DNA of 64,000 bases. It comes from a virus. The DNA lies in IMG/VR virus record IMGVR_UViG_3300021404_000005, positions 99,510 to 163,509 of that record; one strand, 5' to 3'. Shown piece by piece: positions 36,563 through 44,070 of this stretch (position 1 is its first letter; every line of letters begins with the position of its first letter). The notes under the pieces are model-generated. The model worked only from the letters and a program-made list of their open reading frames with translations, had not been told where the DNA came from and made no database searches. The position numbers and the translations under genes were made by a program.

Positions 36563-37108
36563 TCAGGTGCCGGGGCATCCGTCTGCGGCCCACGCGGACG
36601 CGCCAACGGTCTCGTAGATGTGCGTGAACGCAGCCTTTTGCTGCGACAGTGGCTCACCCGCGTAAGTACCGTCACCGGAAGCCGAGATAATACCGTACAC
36701 ACCGCCGTCCGCGCCCTGGTTCGTTCCGTTCGTAGACTCCCGGAACGCCACGCACTGAGCGAAGCTGCTCGGGACGCCCGGAACATCACTAAGGCTACCG
36801 CCCGACGAACCGCCACTAGGCGCACTCTGGGAGCTGCCGGACGAGTCTCCCGAGATGATGGCGGACGAATCGCCAGACGTGTCGGTGCTAACCGACGACG
36901 GGGACGGGGACGACTCCGCAGGCGCGGAAGCGCTACCGCCAGAAAGGTTGATGGACTCGCCAACGTAGATGAGATTAGGGTCGCTAATCTGAGGGTTGGC
37001 GGCTTCCAGCTGGCTCAGCGAGACACCGTTGTTAGCGGCGATACCGCTTAGGGTGTCACCGGACTGAGCAGTGTAGATGGAAGTCGCAAGTGCGAGTGCA
37101 TGAAACAT
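36563..37108 (-). CDS. LysM and Rpf/transglycosylase-like cell-wall protein
   Basis: 181 residues. Short hydrophobic start (possible weak signal), LysM at ~12-56 (YTAQSGDTLSGIAANNGVS, IYVGESINL), Ser/Gly-rich linker (57-110), then a C-terminal domain FAQCVAFRESTNGTNQGADG ... AADGCPG resembling resuscitation-promoting-factor or lytic transglycosylase folds, with the catalytic-type Glu in FRES. Could cut or bind peptidoglycan; separate from the main endolysin. Confidence 0.7.
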   Translation of the reverse strand: MFHALALATSIYTAQSGDTLSGIAANNGVSLSQLEAANPQISDPNLIYVGESINLSGGSASAPAESSPSPSSVSTDTSGDSSAIISGDSSGSSQSAPSGGSSGGSLSDVPGVPSSFAQCVAFRESTNGTNQGADGGVYGIISASGDGTYAGEPLSQQKAAFTHIYETVGASAWAADGCPGT

Positions 37109-37206
37109 TAAAAGTATTTCCTATCTTTAGGGTGTATTAGTACTGCGCTATCGAATAGGCGTATCACCTCCCTAAGACCCCTTGCTTCCCCTGCCGTCAA
37201 CAGGGC
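37109..37206 (-). promoter_or_regulatory. 98-base gap before the LysM gene
   Basis: Contains TTGACG near the far end, TTAGGGAGGTGATACGCC and GGAAATACTTTT just before ATG 37108. Could hold a promoter, but no consensus pair at correct spacing is clear. A 19-codon frame starting GTG is too short to claim. Confidence 0.3.
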
Positions 37207-37479
37207 TTACAGTGCGCGCCGATAGGCGGCAAGTTTTGTAGAAGCGGTAACCAACTTAGAAACAGCTATTTGCAGTTCCTGCTTAGCGTCCTGCACTCGG
37301 CATTCCAGGCGCTGAATATCGTCAGCGGTTGCATTGCGAATACCGTACGAAATGTCTTCCATCGTCGTACAGACTTGCGCTAGCGTGAAATTGCCCAGGC
37401 TAGAGTGCCCGCTAGCCTCATTAAGAGGCTGGTAAGCGTCGTGTCCTAGCTGGCTGCGCTCTTTCCAGTTATCCGTCAT
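37207..37479 (-). CDS. Hypothetical helical protein
   Basis: 90 residues, coiled-coil-like C-terminal half (LECRVQDAKQELQIAVSKL). ATGA overlap upstream. Not recognised. Confidence 0.55.
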   Translation of the reverse strand: MTDNWKERSQLGHDAYQPLNEASGHSSLGNFTLAQVCTTMEDISYGIRNATADDIQRLECRVQDAKQELQIAVSKLVTASTKLAAYRRAL

Positions 37480-37565
37480 TTCCTGTTGTCCTTGCGGTAG
37501 CGGAGATACAGCCGGGTCAGAGCGTAAGCCATCAGGGCTAGCCCTATCCAGAACAACGGTTGCAT
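37476..37565 (-). CDS. Membrane microprotein
   Basis: 29 residues from ATG 37565 (TGATG coupling): one membrane helix (LFWIGLALMAYALTRLYL) and a basic tail. Confidence 0.45.
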   Translation of the reverse strand: MQPLFWIGLALMAYALTRLYLRYRKDNRK

Positions 37566-37867
37566 CACATCTCGTATTCCGGGTAGAACTCCAGCACCTC
37601 TTCGTAAAGCCTGCGAGCGCAGCTCGCAGTCAGCTCACTTAGTGCCCACACCACACTGTCAACAACTTCCGCAGGCTCTCGGGGATTGCCCTCTACAGCG
37701 GAATTAAATTCCTTCTGCTTGACTTCACGTAGCTTCGCAATTAGCACGTCTAGTTCAATCTGCACGATGTCCTCCTGGGCGGGCTCTTTACTGGCCATCT
37801 GCTCAAGTTCTCCACTCGTGAACACGAGACTGTTGATACGGCCGGGTAGCTTTCCAACATCACCCAT
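37565..37867 (-). CDS. Hypothetical helical protein
   Basis: 100 residues, acidic (IELDVLIAKLREVKQKEF, EVVDSVVWALSELTASC). Abuts the upstream gene. Not recognised. Confidence 0.55.
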   Translation of the reverse strand: MGDVGKLPGRINSLVFTSGELEQMASKEPAQEDIVQIELDVLIAKLREVKQKEFNSAVEGNPREPAEVVDSVVWALSELTASCARRLYEEVLEFYPEYEM

Positions 37868-38251
37868 TTATACTCCTAGAGAAGAGGCGAAGTTAAGTAG
37901 GTCGCTAGTAGTGTCAGCGTTAACCACGAGGAAACCCTGCGAGCAATTAACGGAAACCTTGCCACTATCGTGGAGGGACAAGATAGCTTCCTTAAAGCCG
38001 TTCTCACCCTGGCAGCCCTGGCTCGCCCACTCTGCTTGACCAGCACCGTTGATGCCGATGTCTGATGCGGAAGGGTTGGTGATGCCCGGAGCTTGCGTGT
38101 AGCCGTCGTGCTGAAGCTTCTGGAGAGGCGTGGTGGGGGTAGAACTACTCCCGCCCGTAACCATGACTACGATGATTCCAATTATCACGCCAACGAGGAT
38201 GACGATGCCGCCAAATAGAATGGCCTTGCACGGAGACTTGAATAGACTCAT
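37868..38251 (-). CDS. Membrane-anchored exported protein
   Basis: 127 residues. One membrane segment (11-33), Ser/Thr/Pro linker, then an outside domain with two Cys (GCQGENGFKEA, VNCSQGFLVV) like small host-surface proteins. AAGGA before the ATG. Function unknown. Confidence 0.6.
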   Translation of the reverse strand: MSLFKSPCKAILFGGIVILVGVIIGIIVVMVTGGSSSTPTTPLQKLQHDGYTQAPGITNPSASDIGINGAGQAEWASQGCQGENGFKEAILSLHDSGKVSVNCSQGFLVVNADTTSDLLNFASSLGV

Positions 38252-38291
38252 TATTGGTGTCCTTACAGGCTCAGGGTAAGAACCTTATTAG

Positions 38292-38408
38292 TTATTGGGC
38301 GAAGTTATGGCACGTGTCTGGGTAAAGGCATTCACCACGTGCCATGCACGCGCAATGCGCGTACCAGAATTGATGACAGTTCTTGCATTTATCTACGGGG
38401 GTAGGCAC
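38292..38408 (-). CDS. Cys-rich microprotein
   Basis: 38 residues from GTG 38408: DKCKNCHQF, HCACMARGEC, DTCHNF; seven Cys and three His, probably binding zinc. GGAG lies 11 bases upstream. Confidence 0.5.
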   Translation of the reverse strand: MPTPVDKCKNCHQFWYAHCACMARGECLYPDTCHNFAQ

Positions 38409-38412
38409 CTAT

Positions 38413-38577
38413 TTACCATCTCCTGTTACTATCTACCCATATACCGAATGTGGTGCAGGCTAGCCCGCATGCGAAGCCGATGAGGATAGCGCCGATATCT
38501 GAATGCACATGACCGAAGTAAGTAATAAGGACCGCCATGACGATACCGGTTATGATGCCGATGAACGTGAACAGCAT
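38413..38577 (-). CDS. Small membrane protein
   Basis: 54 residues with two membrane helices (about 3-21, 30-48). TAATG coupling to the upstream gene. Confidence 0.5.
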   Translation of the reverse strand: MLFTFIGIITGIVMAVLITYFGHVHSDIGAILIGFACGLACTTFGIWVDSNRRW

Positions 38578-38876
38578 TAGTCGCGCCCCTTCTTGGCGAG
38601 GATGATTTCGTATTCGCCTACACGCGATTCCTTGAACAAGGCGATAGCCTCGTCAAAAGAGTCAGCGTCTATTAGCGTGTTGAATGGCTTCTGAATGCCG
38701 TGCGCCGTGTACTTAATGCCGTAAGTGTTCTTGGCAAGCCTGTTGTTGGCTTCCGATGGCGTAAGTCCCTCTAGCCGCAACTCAAGGAAACGGGTTAGCT
38801 TATCTATTACCTGCTGTGAGGGGGTTTGCTCTCGCAGCGTCTTGAGCGCTACCTCGTCTGTCCAGCGGTATGTCAA
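38577..38876 (-). CDS. Hypothetical protein
   Basis: 99 residues; VIDKLTRFLELRLEGLTPSE helix and SFDEAIALFKESRVGEYEII ending, an alpha/beta design. Not recognised. Confidence 0.55.
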   Translation of the reverse strand: MTYRWTDEVALKTLREQTPSQQVIDKLTRFLELRLEGLTPSEANNRLAKNTYGIKYTAHGIQKPFNTLIDADSFDEAIALFKESRVGEYEIILAKKGRD

Positions 38877-38877
38877 G

Positions 38878-39027
38878 TTAATACCCTTCTGGTCCGGGGA
38901 ATACGAAACTCGCGATTATCACTAGAATTGCGGGGATAAACAGCACTATAAACCACCAGCTATGCAGGCCAATCTCTACGTACAAGCCCGCGCCCATACA
39001 GGCAAGCGCGAACAGCCTGAACAGCAT
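38878..39027 (-). CDS. Small membrane protein
   Basis: 49 residues, two hydrophobic segments (2-20, 24-43). Its ATG overlaps the upstream stop region. Confidence 0.5.
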   Translation of the reverse strand: MLFRLFALACMGAGLYVEIGLHSWWFIVLFIPAILVIIASFVFPGPEGY

Positions 39028-39611
39028 TACAGTCCCCTAGCTCGCAGCTTGGCCGCAACTTCTAGTGCTTCCACGGCGTGTGTGTCCATCTTGGCTCGCT
39101 CCCTGGCAAAGTACGCTTGCCTGCTGACGATAGGTGCCGGACGCGCGCTAACCGTAACACCGCTCTTACGCTTGCTCTTAGCGGCTGAGTCACAGCCCTT
39201 GGCAAAGGCCCAAATACCGAACGCAAGCCCGATGACAAGCACGAACCAGGCAGCAGCATGCGACTCGGGGTAGGGCTGAGCAATACCGAACGTGATGAAC
39301 GACAGTGCGATAGCACCGATGCCACTAAGGATGCCAGTCAGGCCAGGGTGAGTCTGAGCAGGGCTGCCACCCCACTTGCGCTCTTCCTTGTTTATGTACC
39401 AGGCAGCACCCATGACACCAGCGGCGGCAACAGCCTCAGACGCGACCATGCCAGCGCCACCAGCGCGCATGATAGGCCCTGCGAGGTTGGGACCGCCCCC
39501 GCCTAGGCCCTGAGTGATAACGGCGTTCATGCCGTTGCCAGCACTGCCCATCGCACGGGTCTGTCCCCGAGCAGCAACACGTGCCGCGAACAGCGGCCAA
39601 AGTCGAATCAT
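39027..39611 (-). CDS. Membrane protein
   Basis: 194 residues from ATG 39611 after CGGAGG. Gly/Ala-rich start, two or three membrane segments (about 50-70, 92-112, 120-140), and a basic helical tail. Not recognised. Confidence 0.6.
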   Translation of the reverse strand: MIRLWPLFAARVAARGQTRAMGSAGNGMNAVITQGLGGGGPNLAGPIMRAGGAGMVASEAVAAAGVMGAAWYINKEERKWGGSPAQTHPGLTGILSGIGAIALSFITFGIAQPYPESHAAAWFVLVIGLAFGIWAFAKGCDSAAKSKRKSGVTVSARPAPIVSRQAYFARERAKMDTHAVEALEVAAKLRARGL

Positions 39612-39841
39612 GATAGCCTCCGTTCCTTCCACCCATCGGGATGAAGTATGAACACCCAGTCTTGAATGCCACCCTGCCCGCCACTAGAGCGTGACGGCTG
39701 ATACTCTTCTAGTTCTTGCAGCTTAGCGCTAGCAGCCTCTTGGGCTTCAGCGTAGCTGTCATAAGTAGTCTTGTACGGCTTGGAACTGATGTAATAGAAC
39801 TCACCATCAAACCGGTCCATGCCCATCAGTCGCCACTGCAT
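39608..39841 (-). CDS. Hypothetical protein
   Basis: 77 residues. FDGEFYYISSKPYKTTYDSY then AEAQEAASAKLQELEEY helix; strands then helix as in small adaptor folds. ATGA overlap downstream. Behind the TGCGTAAGGAAT repeats. Confidence 0.55.
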   Translation of the reverse strand: MQWRLMGMDRFDGEFYYISSKPYKTTYDSYAEAQEAASAKLQELEEYQPSRSSGGQGGIQDWVFILHPDGWKERRLS

Positions 39842-39858
39842 TGCGTGCTCCAGGAATC

Positions 39859-39899
39859 TGCGTAAGGAATCGAAAATCTGTGTAATGTGCGTAAGGAAT
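39859..39899 (-). repeat. Direct repeat TGCGTAAGGAAT x2 in leader
   Basis: TGCGTAAGGAAT at 39859-39870 and 39888-39899, both in the gap before ATG 39841. GTAATGTGCGTAAGG (39882-39896) recurs exactly at 54961-54975, also just upstream of a leftward gene. Possible regulatory site. Confidence 0.4.
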
Positions 39900-40129
39900 T
39901 AGTCCAGTTCTCCGCTACCTACGAATACAAGCCAGAACAGGGTCATCAGAATTGACAGAATAATGGGAATAGCGATGAGAGAGCCTACGCCACCATTATG
40001 ACCGTGAAGAGAGAACGCTGCATGCTGGTGCTGTCCAGCCTCAGTCATGAACTTAATCGCCATGTACGTAGACCAGATAAACCAAAGACCGATAATCTCG
40101 CCAGTAAACCAGGTACCGAACCGACCCAT
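39899..40129 (-). CDS. Small membrane protein
   Basis: 76 residues from ATG 40129 (GTGGGGGTC upstream). Two membrane helices (about 8-28, 50-72) with a His-rich loop (GQHQHAAFSLHGHNG). Not recognised. Confidence 0.55.
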   Translation of the reverse strand: MGRFGTWFTGEIIGLWFIWSTYMAIKFMTEAGQHQHAAFSLHGHNGGVGSLIAIPIILSILMTLFWLVFVGSGELD

Positions 40130-40141
40130 GCAGACCCCCAC

Positions 40142-40251
40142 TTGGCAATCATTGTCAATAAGTCCCGGCCCACGAGCCGGGGTTAGATGCCCTCAAGCAT
40201 GTTACAACGCGCGCACGCGCCATCTGATTCCCCACGGAGAAGACCTAGCGG
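40142..40251 (-). terminator. Gap with CCCGGC/GCCGGG hairpin
   Basis: 110 bases without a gene. A 6-bp stem at 40164-40181 with 6-base loop, then leftward ACTTATTGACA, giving a weak terminator followed by a TTGACA box (40152-40157). GCGCGCACGCGC lies upstream. May insulate the genes on each side. Confidence 0.4.
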
Positions 40252-40422
40252 TCAGCACTCAGGATGATGGTCCGGCTGTGCCGGATTTAGCGGGTCAGGG
40301 CAACACCACGGGTCACCGGAGTCTAGCGGTGCGAACCACTGTCCGGTCCTGTCTTGGGTCACTTGCTTACCGCAGCCGGCGCACGGCTGCCAGTCTGCGT
40401 GCCAGATGTCTAGGAAATGCAT
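40252..40422 (-). CDS. Cys-rich zinc-binding protein
   Basis: 56 residues. QPCAGCGKQ, PWCCPDP and HHPEC give six Cys plus His. ATG overlaps the upstream stop. Confidence 0.55.
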   Translation of the reverse strand: MHFLDIWHADWQPCAGCGKQVTQDRTGQWFAPLDSGDPWCCPDPLNPAQPDHHPEC

Positions 40423-40652
40423 CAGTGCCCCGTAGTAGGGTCGTCGTCTGGTGCGAGGGAAGACTCACCCGGCAGGTACTCAGCCAGTCGCGAAGCGGCA
40501 TCATGCAAGGCGGTCTGACGCGCTGCTTCAGCCTCGCTCATAGCCTCAGTGAAGGGCCAAGATGTATTCCACGGGTTAACGTGAACCTTCTGGCGTTCCT
40601 TCTCCTTGTCAAACTCTTCCCAGTAGTCCTCACCGAAAAGGTCTTCTGTCAT
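40422..40652 (-). CDS. Hypothetical acidic protein
   Basis: 76 residues beginning MTEDLFGEDYWEEFDKEKER. Helical, acidic ends. One-base overlap upstream. Not recognised. Confidence 0.55.
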   Translation of the reverse strand: MTEDLFGEDYWEEFDKEKERQKVHVNPWNTSWPFTEAMSEAEAARQTALHDAASRLAEYLPGESSLAPDDDPTTGH

Positions 40653-41098
40653 TACATGTCCTTAACTAGAGTCCTGACAGTCTCCAGGCGTGCTAGTGCG
40701 TGCCGCAAGAACATGCTCTCGATAGTATCAAGCCTAACGCGCACACCCTGGTAATCGTCTTGATTGGACAAACTCACCAGACTATCAACCTGCGAAGCAG
40801 CACCGCTAATCAAGTCACGCATTTCCCCCGCAAGGGCCTGTACACGTGAACGCTGCTGCATAATCGTCACTACGTCAATGCGCTCGGCCGCACCCTTGAT
40901 GTAGTTATCCGTGGTAATAGTCTTATGCACTAGGTCCTTAAGCTCGGAAACCTTAGGCAACTCGAACATGGTGAAGATAAGCTCCGACAACGCTTCGTCG
41001 TAAGACTTCACCTCGTTGTAGTTCGTGTGGCTCATGATGAACTTGTTATAACATTCCCGCGCGCCCTTAAGCGCGTCAATCAGAAGTTCCTTATTCAT
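40652..41098 (-). CDS. Hypothetical helical protein
   Basis: 148 residues, predicted all-alpha, four or five helices (IMQQRSRVQALAGEMRDLIS). Not recognised. Confidence 0.6.
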   Translation of the reverse strand: MNKELLIDALKGARECYNKFIMSHTNYNEVKSYDEALSELIFTMFELPKVSELKDLVHKTITTDNYIKGAAERIDVVTIMQQRSRVQALAGEMRDLISGAASQVDSLVSLSNQDDYQGVRVRLDTIESMFLRHALARLETVRTLVKDM

Positions 41099-41100
41099 AA

Positions 41101-41367
41101 TCAGCTCCCATACTCTGCTACGGCCGCGTCATAACCATCACTGTAACCATCTTCATAACCGCTATAGGCTTGCGCAGCATCTTCATACGCAGATTCCGCA
41201 CCGTACGCATAACCTTCCTCGTACGCAATGGAGCGAACAGCTTCTACAAGCGCGCCGATGGCAAGCTGTCGGTCTGTCACGAGAAGGTCAGGACCACTGA
41301 TATCGGCAACAGCAGCGGCAATAGCCTTATTGCTCAGCTTGCCACTATCATCGTCTAGTTTCCGCAC
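41101..41367 (-). CDS. Hypothetical protein with Tyr/Gly tail
   Basis: 88 residues. The tail YEEGYAYGAESAYEDAAQAY and YEDGYSDGYDAAVAEY has DGYD-type units like the repeat of the amidoligase, so it may be a similar low-complexity element. One-base overlap upstream. Confidence 0.55.
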   Translation of the reverse strand: MRKLDDDSGKLSNKAIAAAVADISGPDLLVTDRQLAIGALVEAVRSIAYEEGYAYGAESAYEDAAQAYSGYEDGYSDGYDAAVAEYGS

Positions 41368-41522
41368 TAGTCTTCCCCCTCCGTATCCGCTTCCGGCTCA
41401 GGCTTAATCACAGTTCTACCTAGTGTGCCATGGAAGGGATTACTCCAGTGGTCGTGATTCTTAGGCTTCCAGCGTGAGCCAGCGCCGCGTCCCGCCGGCC
41501 TGTCATAAGGACGATTAGGCAT
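41367..41522 (-). CDS. Small polar protein
   Basis: 51 residues: Arg/Gly/Pro start, then acidic end; probably disordered. TAATG overlap with the upstream microprotein. Confidence 0.5.
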   Translation of the reverse strand: MPNRPYDRPAGRGAGSRWKPKNHDHWSNPFHGTLGRTVIKPEPEADTEGED

Positions 41523-41620
41523 TAGCTAAAGAACCTCCGGACGTTACGGATAAGTACCCGGACAGTGAAGAAGACCACCATTACGGTGGTCCCCTCCACG
41601 CCCATGATAAGCAGGTCCAT
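41522..41620 (-). CDS. Membrane microprotein 1 of 3
   Basis: 32 residues: hydrophobic helix (VMVVFFTVRVLI) then a basic FFS end. TAATG coupling on both sides. Confidence 0.45.
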   Translation of the reverse strand: MDLLIMGVEGTTVMVVFFTVRVLIRNVRRFFS

Positions 41621-41697
41621 TACAGGACCTTGCGAAGCACCCGCCGCACCATAAAGCCAACGGCCATGCCCGCCACAAGTCGGATAAGCATCTTCAT
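41620..41697 (-). CDS. Membrane microprotein 2 of 3
   Basis: 25 residues: LIRLVAGMAVGFMV helix followed by RRVLRK. TAATG coupling downstream. Confidence 0.4.
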   Translation of the reverse strand: MKMLIRLVAGMAVGFMVRRVLRKVL

Positions 41698-41705
41698 ACT
41701 GCCTC

Positions 41706-41786
41706 CTAGTGCCGAGACCTGAAGTACGAGATAAGTGCGATAGCTAGCACGATTGCCGTAATCGCTTCTGCACCTGGCCAGTTCAT
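41706..41786 (-). CDS. Membrane microprotein 3 of 3
   Basis: 26 residues, one helix (AITAIVLAIALISYF) then SRH. Lies between the ATPase stop gap and microprotein 2. Confidence 0.4.
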   Translation of the reverse strand: MNWPGAEAITAIVLAIALISYFRSRH

Positions 41787-41790
41787 TTAC

Positions 41791-43098
41791 TCACCTCCCC
41801 ATCAACTTGTTCAGGCGGTCCTGCGCACTGTCAGCGCTGACAGGCTCAGAGACGGACTCAGACGGCACGGGAACCTCAGCCTTAGGCGTGGCAGCGCGTG
41901 AGCGCTTCAGTCCGTCAGCGTTGGCCTTGGGGTCGTCTGCAAGCCCTAGCTCAATCTCCCACTGCTCAGGGTCATCGCTGGTCACCTCAGGCTCAGGGTA
42001 CTTAGCCTTGATGAGAGCGTTAGCGGCCGGAACAATGTCGTCACGGAACCGCACGCGCACAGTCTTGCCCTGCCCGCTATCCCACTTAGGGGTGGAGTCA
42101 CAGTCAGCCGCGCGGTGCATCAGGTCAACTAGTCCCTTGCTAGTCAGCCCATCGTAAACCTCACCAGCGTGCGGCATGGTCAGCAGGCCATCAAACAGGG
42201 TCTTAACCGGGAGGTGCTTCGCGCCCTTGTTGGCACGGAACACGTCGGCCATGTCCAGCAAAGCCTGCTCACGCGGGGTAAGCACCGGACGGTCAGACTC
42301 ATCTAGAGCCAGTTCCTCAAAGGCCATCAGGCAACGCACGGGCCAGTCTCCACCAGCAGCCGCAGCAATACCGAATAGCCCAATCCAGATTTCAGCCTTA
42401 CGGTTGACCAGCTTGGGATGAATGCGGTGCCCCGGAGTGTTACGCGCGAACTCCTTGACAAAGTTCTGGTTAGCGCGCGCCCAACGGTGCAGAGACTTAC
42501 TGTAGGCTTCTCCCAGAACAATGGTGTCATCGGCACCAGAGTTACGCAGCATCATCGAACCAGGCTTAGGGTCCATGTCGATGATGATGCACCGTGACAG
42601 AAGGTCAGCGGGAACGGCATTGCCCAGTCCAGCAAGAAAACACATGCCGTAAATGCTGACGAGGTTAGCATTGTGCCCACTGCTGAACAGGTGGGTGGCG
42701 TTCTTCCGGTAACCCCGAACCATCGGGTCATACAGCGGATGCGACTGGCCACCAAGACCGTTACGGCCAAAGATATGGTGAATCTCATCCTTGACCACGG
42801 ACAGTGCAGGCTTACCGTCGTTGTTGATGTACGCAGACGACAGACCGGGAGTAGTACCCGAGCCATCAAGAGGATTGCCCGCTAGCAGCTTAGCGATGTC
42901 CAGACCGGTGGTCTTACCGGACTGCGGGTGCTTGCCACGGAACAGGACACGGGGAACAGCGGTAACCGCATCACACAAGTGCGACAGGGCAAGCGCAAGG
43001 GTAAAAGCGTCCAGCTTTGCACTGTTCGCGTAAAGAATCTCAGAAACGAATTCGCGCGTCTCGTCAAGAGCGCTGGCATCAATAGTGTTCTCAGTCAT
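41791..43098 (-). CDS. P-loop ATPase, DUF3631/helicase-like
   Basis: 435 residues. Walker A FRGKHPQSGKTT (about 53-64), Walker B-type ALSVVKDEIHHIFG (about 98-111), sensor-like FLAGLGNAVPADLLSRCIII. From memory, this resembles DUF3631-type phage proteins annotated as helicase or primase-associated ATPases. Pro/Ser-rich tail. Could act in DNA replication or as a motor. No primase domain is fused. Confidence 0.65.
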   Translation of the reverse strand: MTENTIDASALDETREFVSEILYANSAKLDAFTLALALSHLCDAVTAVPRVLFRGKHPQSGKTTGLDIAKLLAGNPLDGSGTTPGLSSAYINNDGKPALSVVKDEIHHIFGRNGLGGQSHPLYDPMVRGYRKNATHLFSSGHNANLVSIYGMCFLAGLGNAVPADLLSRCIIIDMDPKPGSMMLRNSGADDTIVLGEAYSKSLHRWARANQNFVKEFARNTPGHRIHPKLVNRKAEIWIGLFGIAAAAGGDWPVRCLMAFEELALDESDRPVLTPREQALLDMADVFRANKGAKHLPVKTLFDGLLTMPHAGEVYDGLTSKGLVDLMHRAADCDSTPKWDSGQGKTVRVRFRDDIVPAANALIKAKYPEPEVTSDDPEQWEIELGLADDPKANADGLKRSRAATPKAEVPVPSESVSEPVSADSAQDRLNKLMGR

Positions 43099-43129
43099 AA
43101 GAGCTCCAACCTCTCTAGACTTGGACGCG

Positions 43130-43279
43130 CTAAGATACGCGCGTGGCCCTGTACAAAAGGAACAGGCAAATGGCTTCAGGCAACAGGAATACCATCGCCC
43201 ATGAATGAATGAACGGAAGCGTAGCTATCAGGGCAATCAGGGATACCATCATGCCAGCGAACCACCACATTGGATTCAC
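43130..43279 (-). CDS. Small membrane protein
   Basis: 49 residues from GTG 43279 (GAGGAGG upstream). Two membrane helices. GTGA-style overlap with the next gene. Confidence 0.5.
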   Translation of the reverse strand: MNPMWWFAGMMVSLIALIATLPFIHSWAMVFLLPEAICLFLLYRATRVS

Positions 43280-43440
43280 GCACGCCTCCTCATCACTATG
43301 CTGTAACGAGCAAGGCAGAAGAATTCAGGCACGAGGAAAAACGTACCAAAAACATGGGGATGCAGCATCACGTTCACTATAATCATGGCAGCAAGGCAAG
43401 TTAGCGCACCTGCCATCCACCAAAACGCTTCCCTGCTCAT
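43276..43440 (-). CDS. Small membrane protein
   Basis: 54 residues from ATG 43440. AFWWMAGALTCLAAMIIVNV and VPEFFCLARYSI helices. Similar size and layout to the 43130 gene, so perhaps a divergent tandem copy. Confidence 0.5.
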   Translation of the reverse strand: MSREAFWWMAGALTCLAAMIIVNVMLHPHVFGTFFLVPEFFCLARYSIVMRRRA

Positions 43441-43522
43441 TGCCGTCCCCTTAAGTCTTTTGGAGGCAGGCCAGGAGTAGCGGCGCGCGCTGCTCCCAGC
43501 CTGCATTTACTTATTTAATTGT

Positions 43523-43535
43523 TTATTCAGTTGTA
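43523..43535 (-). repeat. Leader repeat TACAACTGAATAA, copy 1
   Basis: Minus-strand TACAACTGAATAA, repeated at 43791-43803; both in AT-rich gaps between small genes. Possibly a promoter element. Confidence 0.35.
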
Positions 43536-43545
43536 CCTGCGATGA

Positions 43546-43746
43546 TTAGTCACGCTTGCGCACGGTGGCAACCGGGTAGGTACCCCGGCCATCGTTACGG
43601 ACGCGCCGAACGCCGGTCACGACGATAGGAGTGTCCTCACCACTGGCAGCCTGCGCAGCAGCAACCGCGCTGAAAGCGCCGTCCGCCTCCACCTCAACGG
43701 TGTCAGTGGAAAGAACCTTGAAGTCGACCTCATAGCTGTTAGCCAT
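43546..43746 (-). CDS. Hypothetical protein
   Basis: 66 residues (VDFKVLSTDTVEVEADGAFS then VVTGVRRVRNDGRG), beta-alpha-beta. Standalone gene with its own leader; Ala-rich helix. Not recognised. Confidence 0.6.
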   Translation of the reverse strand: MANSYEVDFKVLSTDTVEVEADGAFSAVAAAQAASGEDTPIVVTGVRRVRNDGRGTYPVATVRKRD

Positions 43747-43790
43747 TTGAAATCCTCTGTTTGTGTTTTCCCTTGCAAGGTATTCACTTA

Positions 43791-43826
43791 TTATTCAGTT
43801 GTATCTACCCGTCGGGTTACGACGGG
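43791..43826 (-). promoter_or_regulatory. Hairpin and TACAACTGAATAA before 43746
   Basis: CCCGTCG/CGACGGG 7-bp hairpin (43808-43826) spans the stop of the upstream gene, immediately followed leftward by the TACAACTGAATAA repeat. Looks like terminator plus promoter. Confidence 0.4.
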
Positions 43827-44017
43827 AAGCCGGCCGATTCCATGAACCGGTTGCGGTCGAACGCATCGTTATCGAAAGCGAAGTACGCAGCGAAATCCTC
43901 AGCGGTAGCCTTAAGCGCGGTCATGCCGCCTAGTTGCCCGCCCATAGTCTCTCGCGACCGCTCTACCTGCGTTCGCAGGATGCGCGCTACGTCTTGAAAC
44001 TGCTTACGTGTGTACAT
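43817..44017 (-). CDS. Hypothetical helical protein
   Basis: 66 residues (FQDVARILRTQVERSRETMG). GGAGGGACG before the ATG. Not recognised. Confidence 0.55.
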   Translation of the reverse strand: MYTRKQFQDVARILRTQVERSRETMGGQLGGMTALKATAEDFAAYFAFDNDAFDRNRFMESAGFPS

Positions 44018-44041
44018 CTCGCGTCCCTCCGTCTACTAGAA

Positions 44042-44070
44042 CCACGCGGGGCGTGGGGTTATTCCGGCTA
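44042..44070 (-). promoter_or_regulatory. CCGGAATAACC motif and CCACGC hairpin
   Basis: Right after the amidotransferase stop: TAGCCGGAATAACC, then a 6-bp stem CCACGC/GCGTGG with 3-base loop (44042-44056). Another case of the GGAATA motif followed at once by a hairpin; here the start codon lies further downstream. Confidence 0.45.

Noticed and set aside
36326-37051. 241-codon plus-strand frame opposite the LysM gene
   Set aside because: Arg-rich shadow of a GC-rich Ser/Gly linker; crosses a terminator hairpin.
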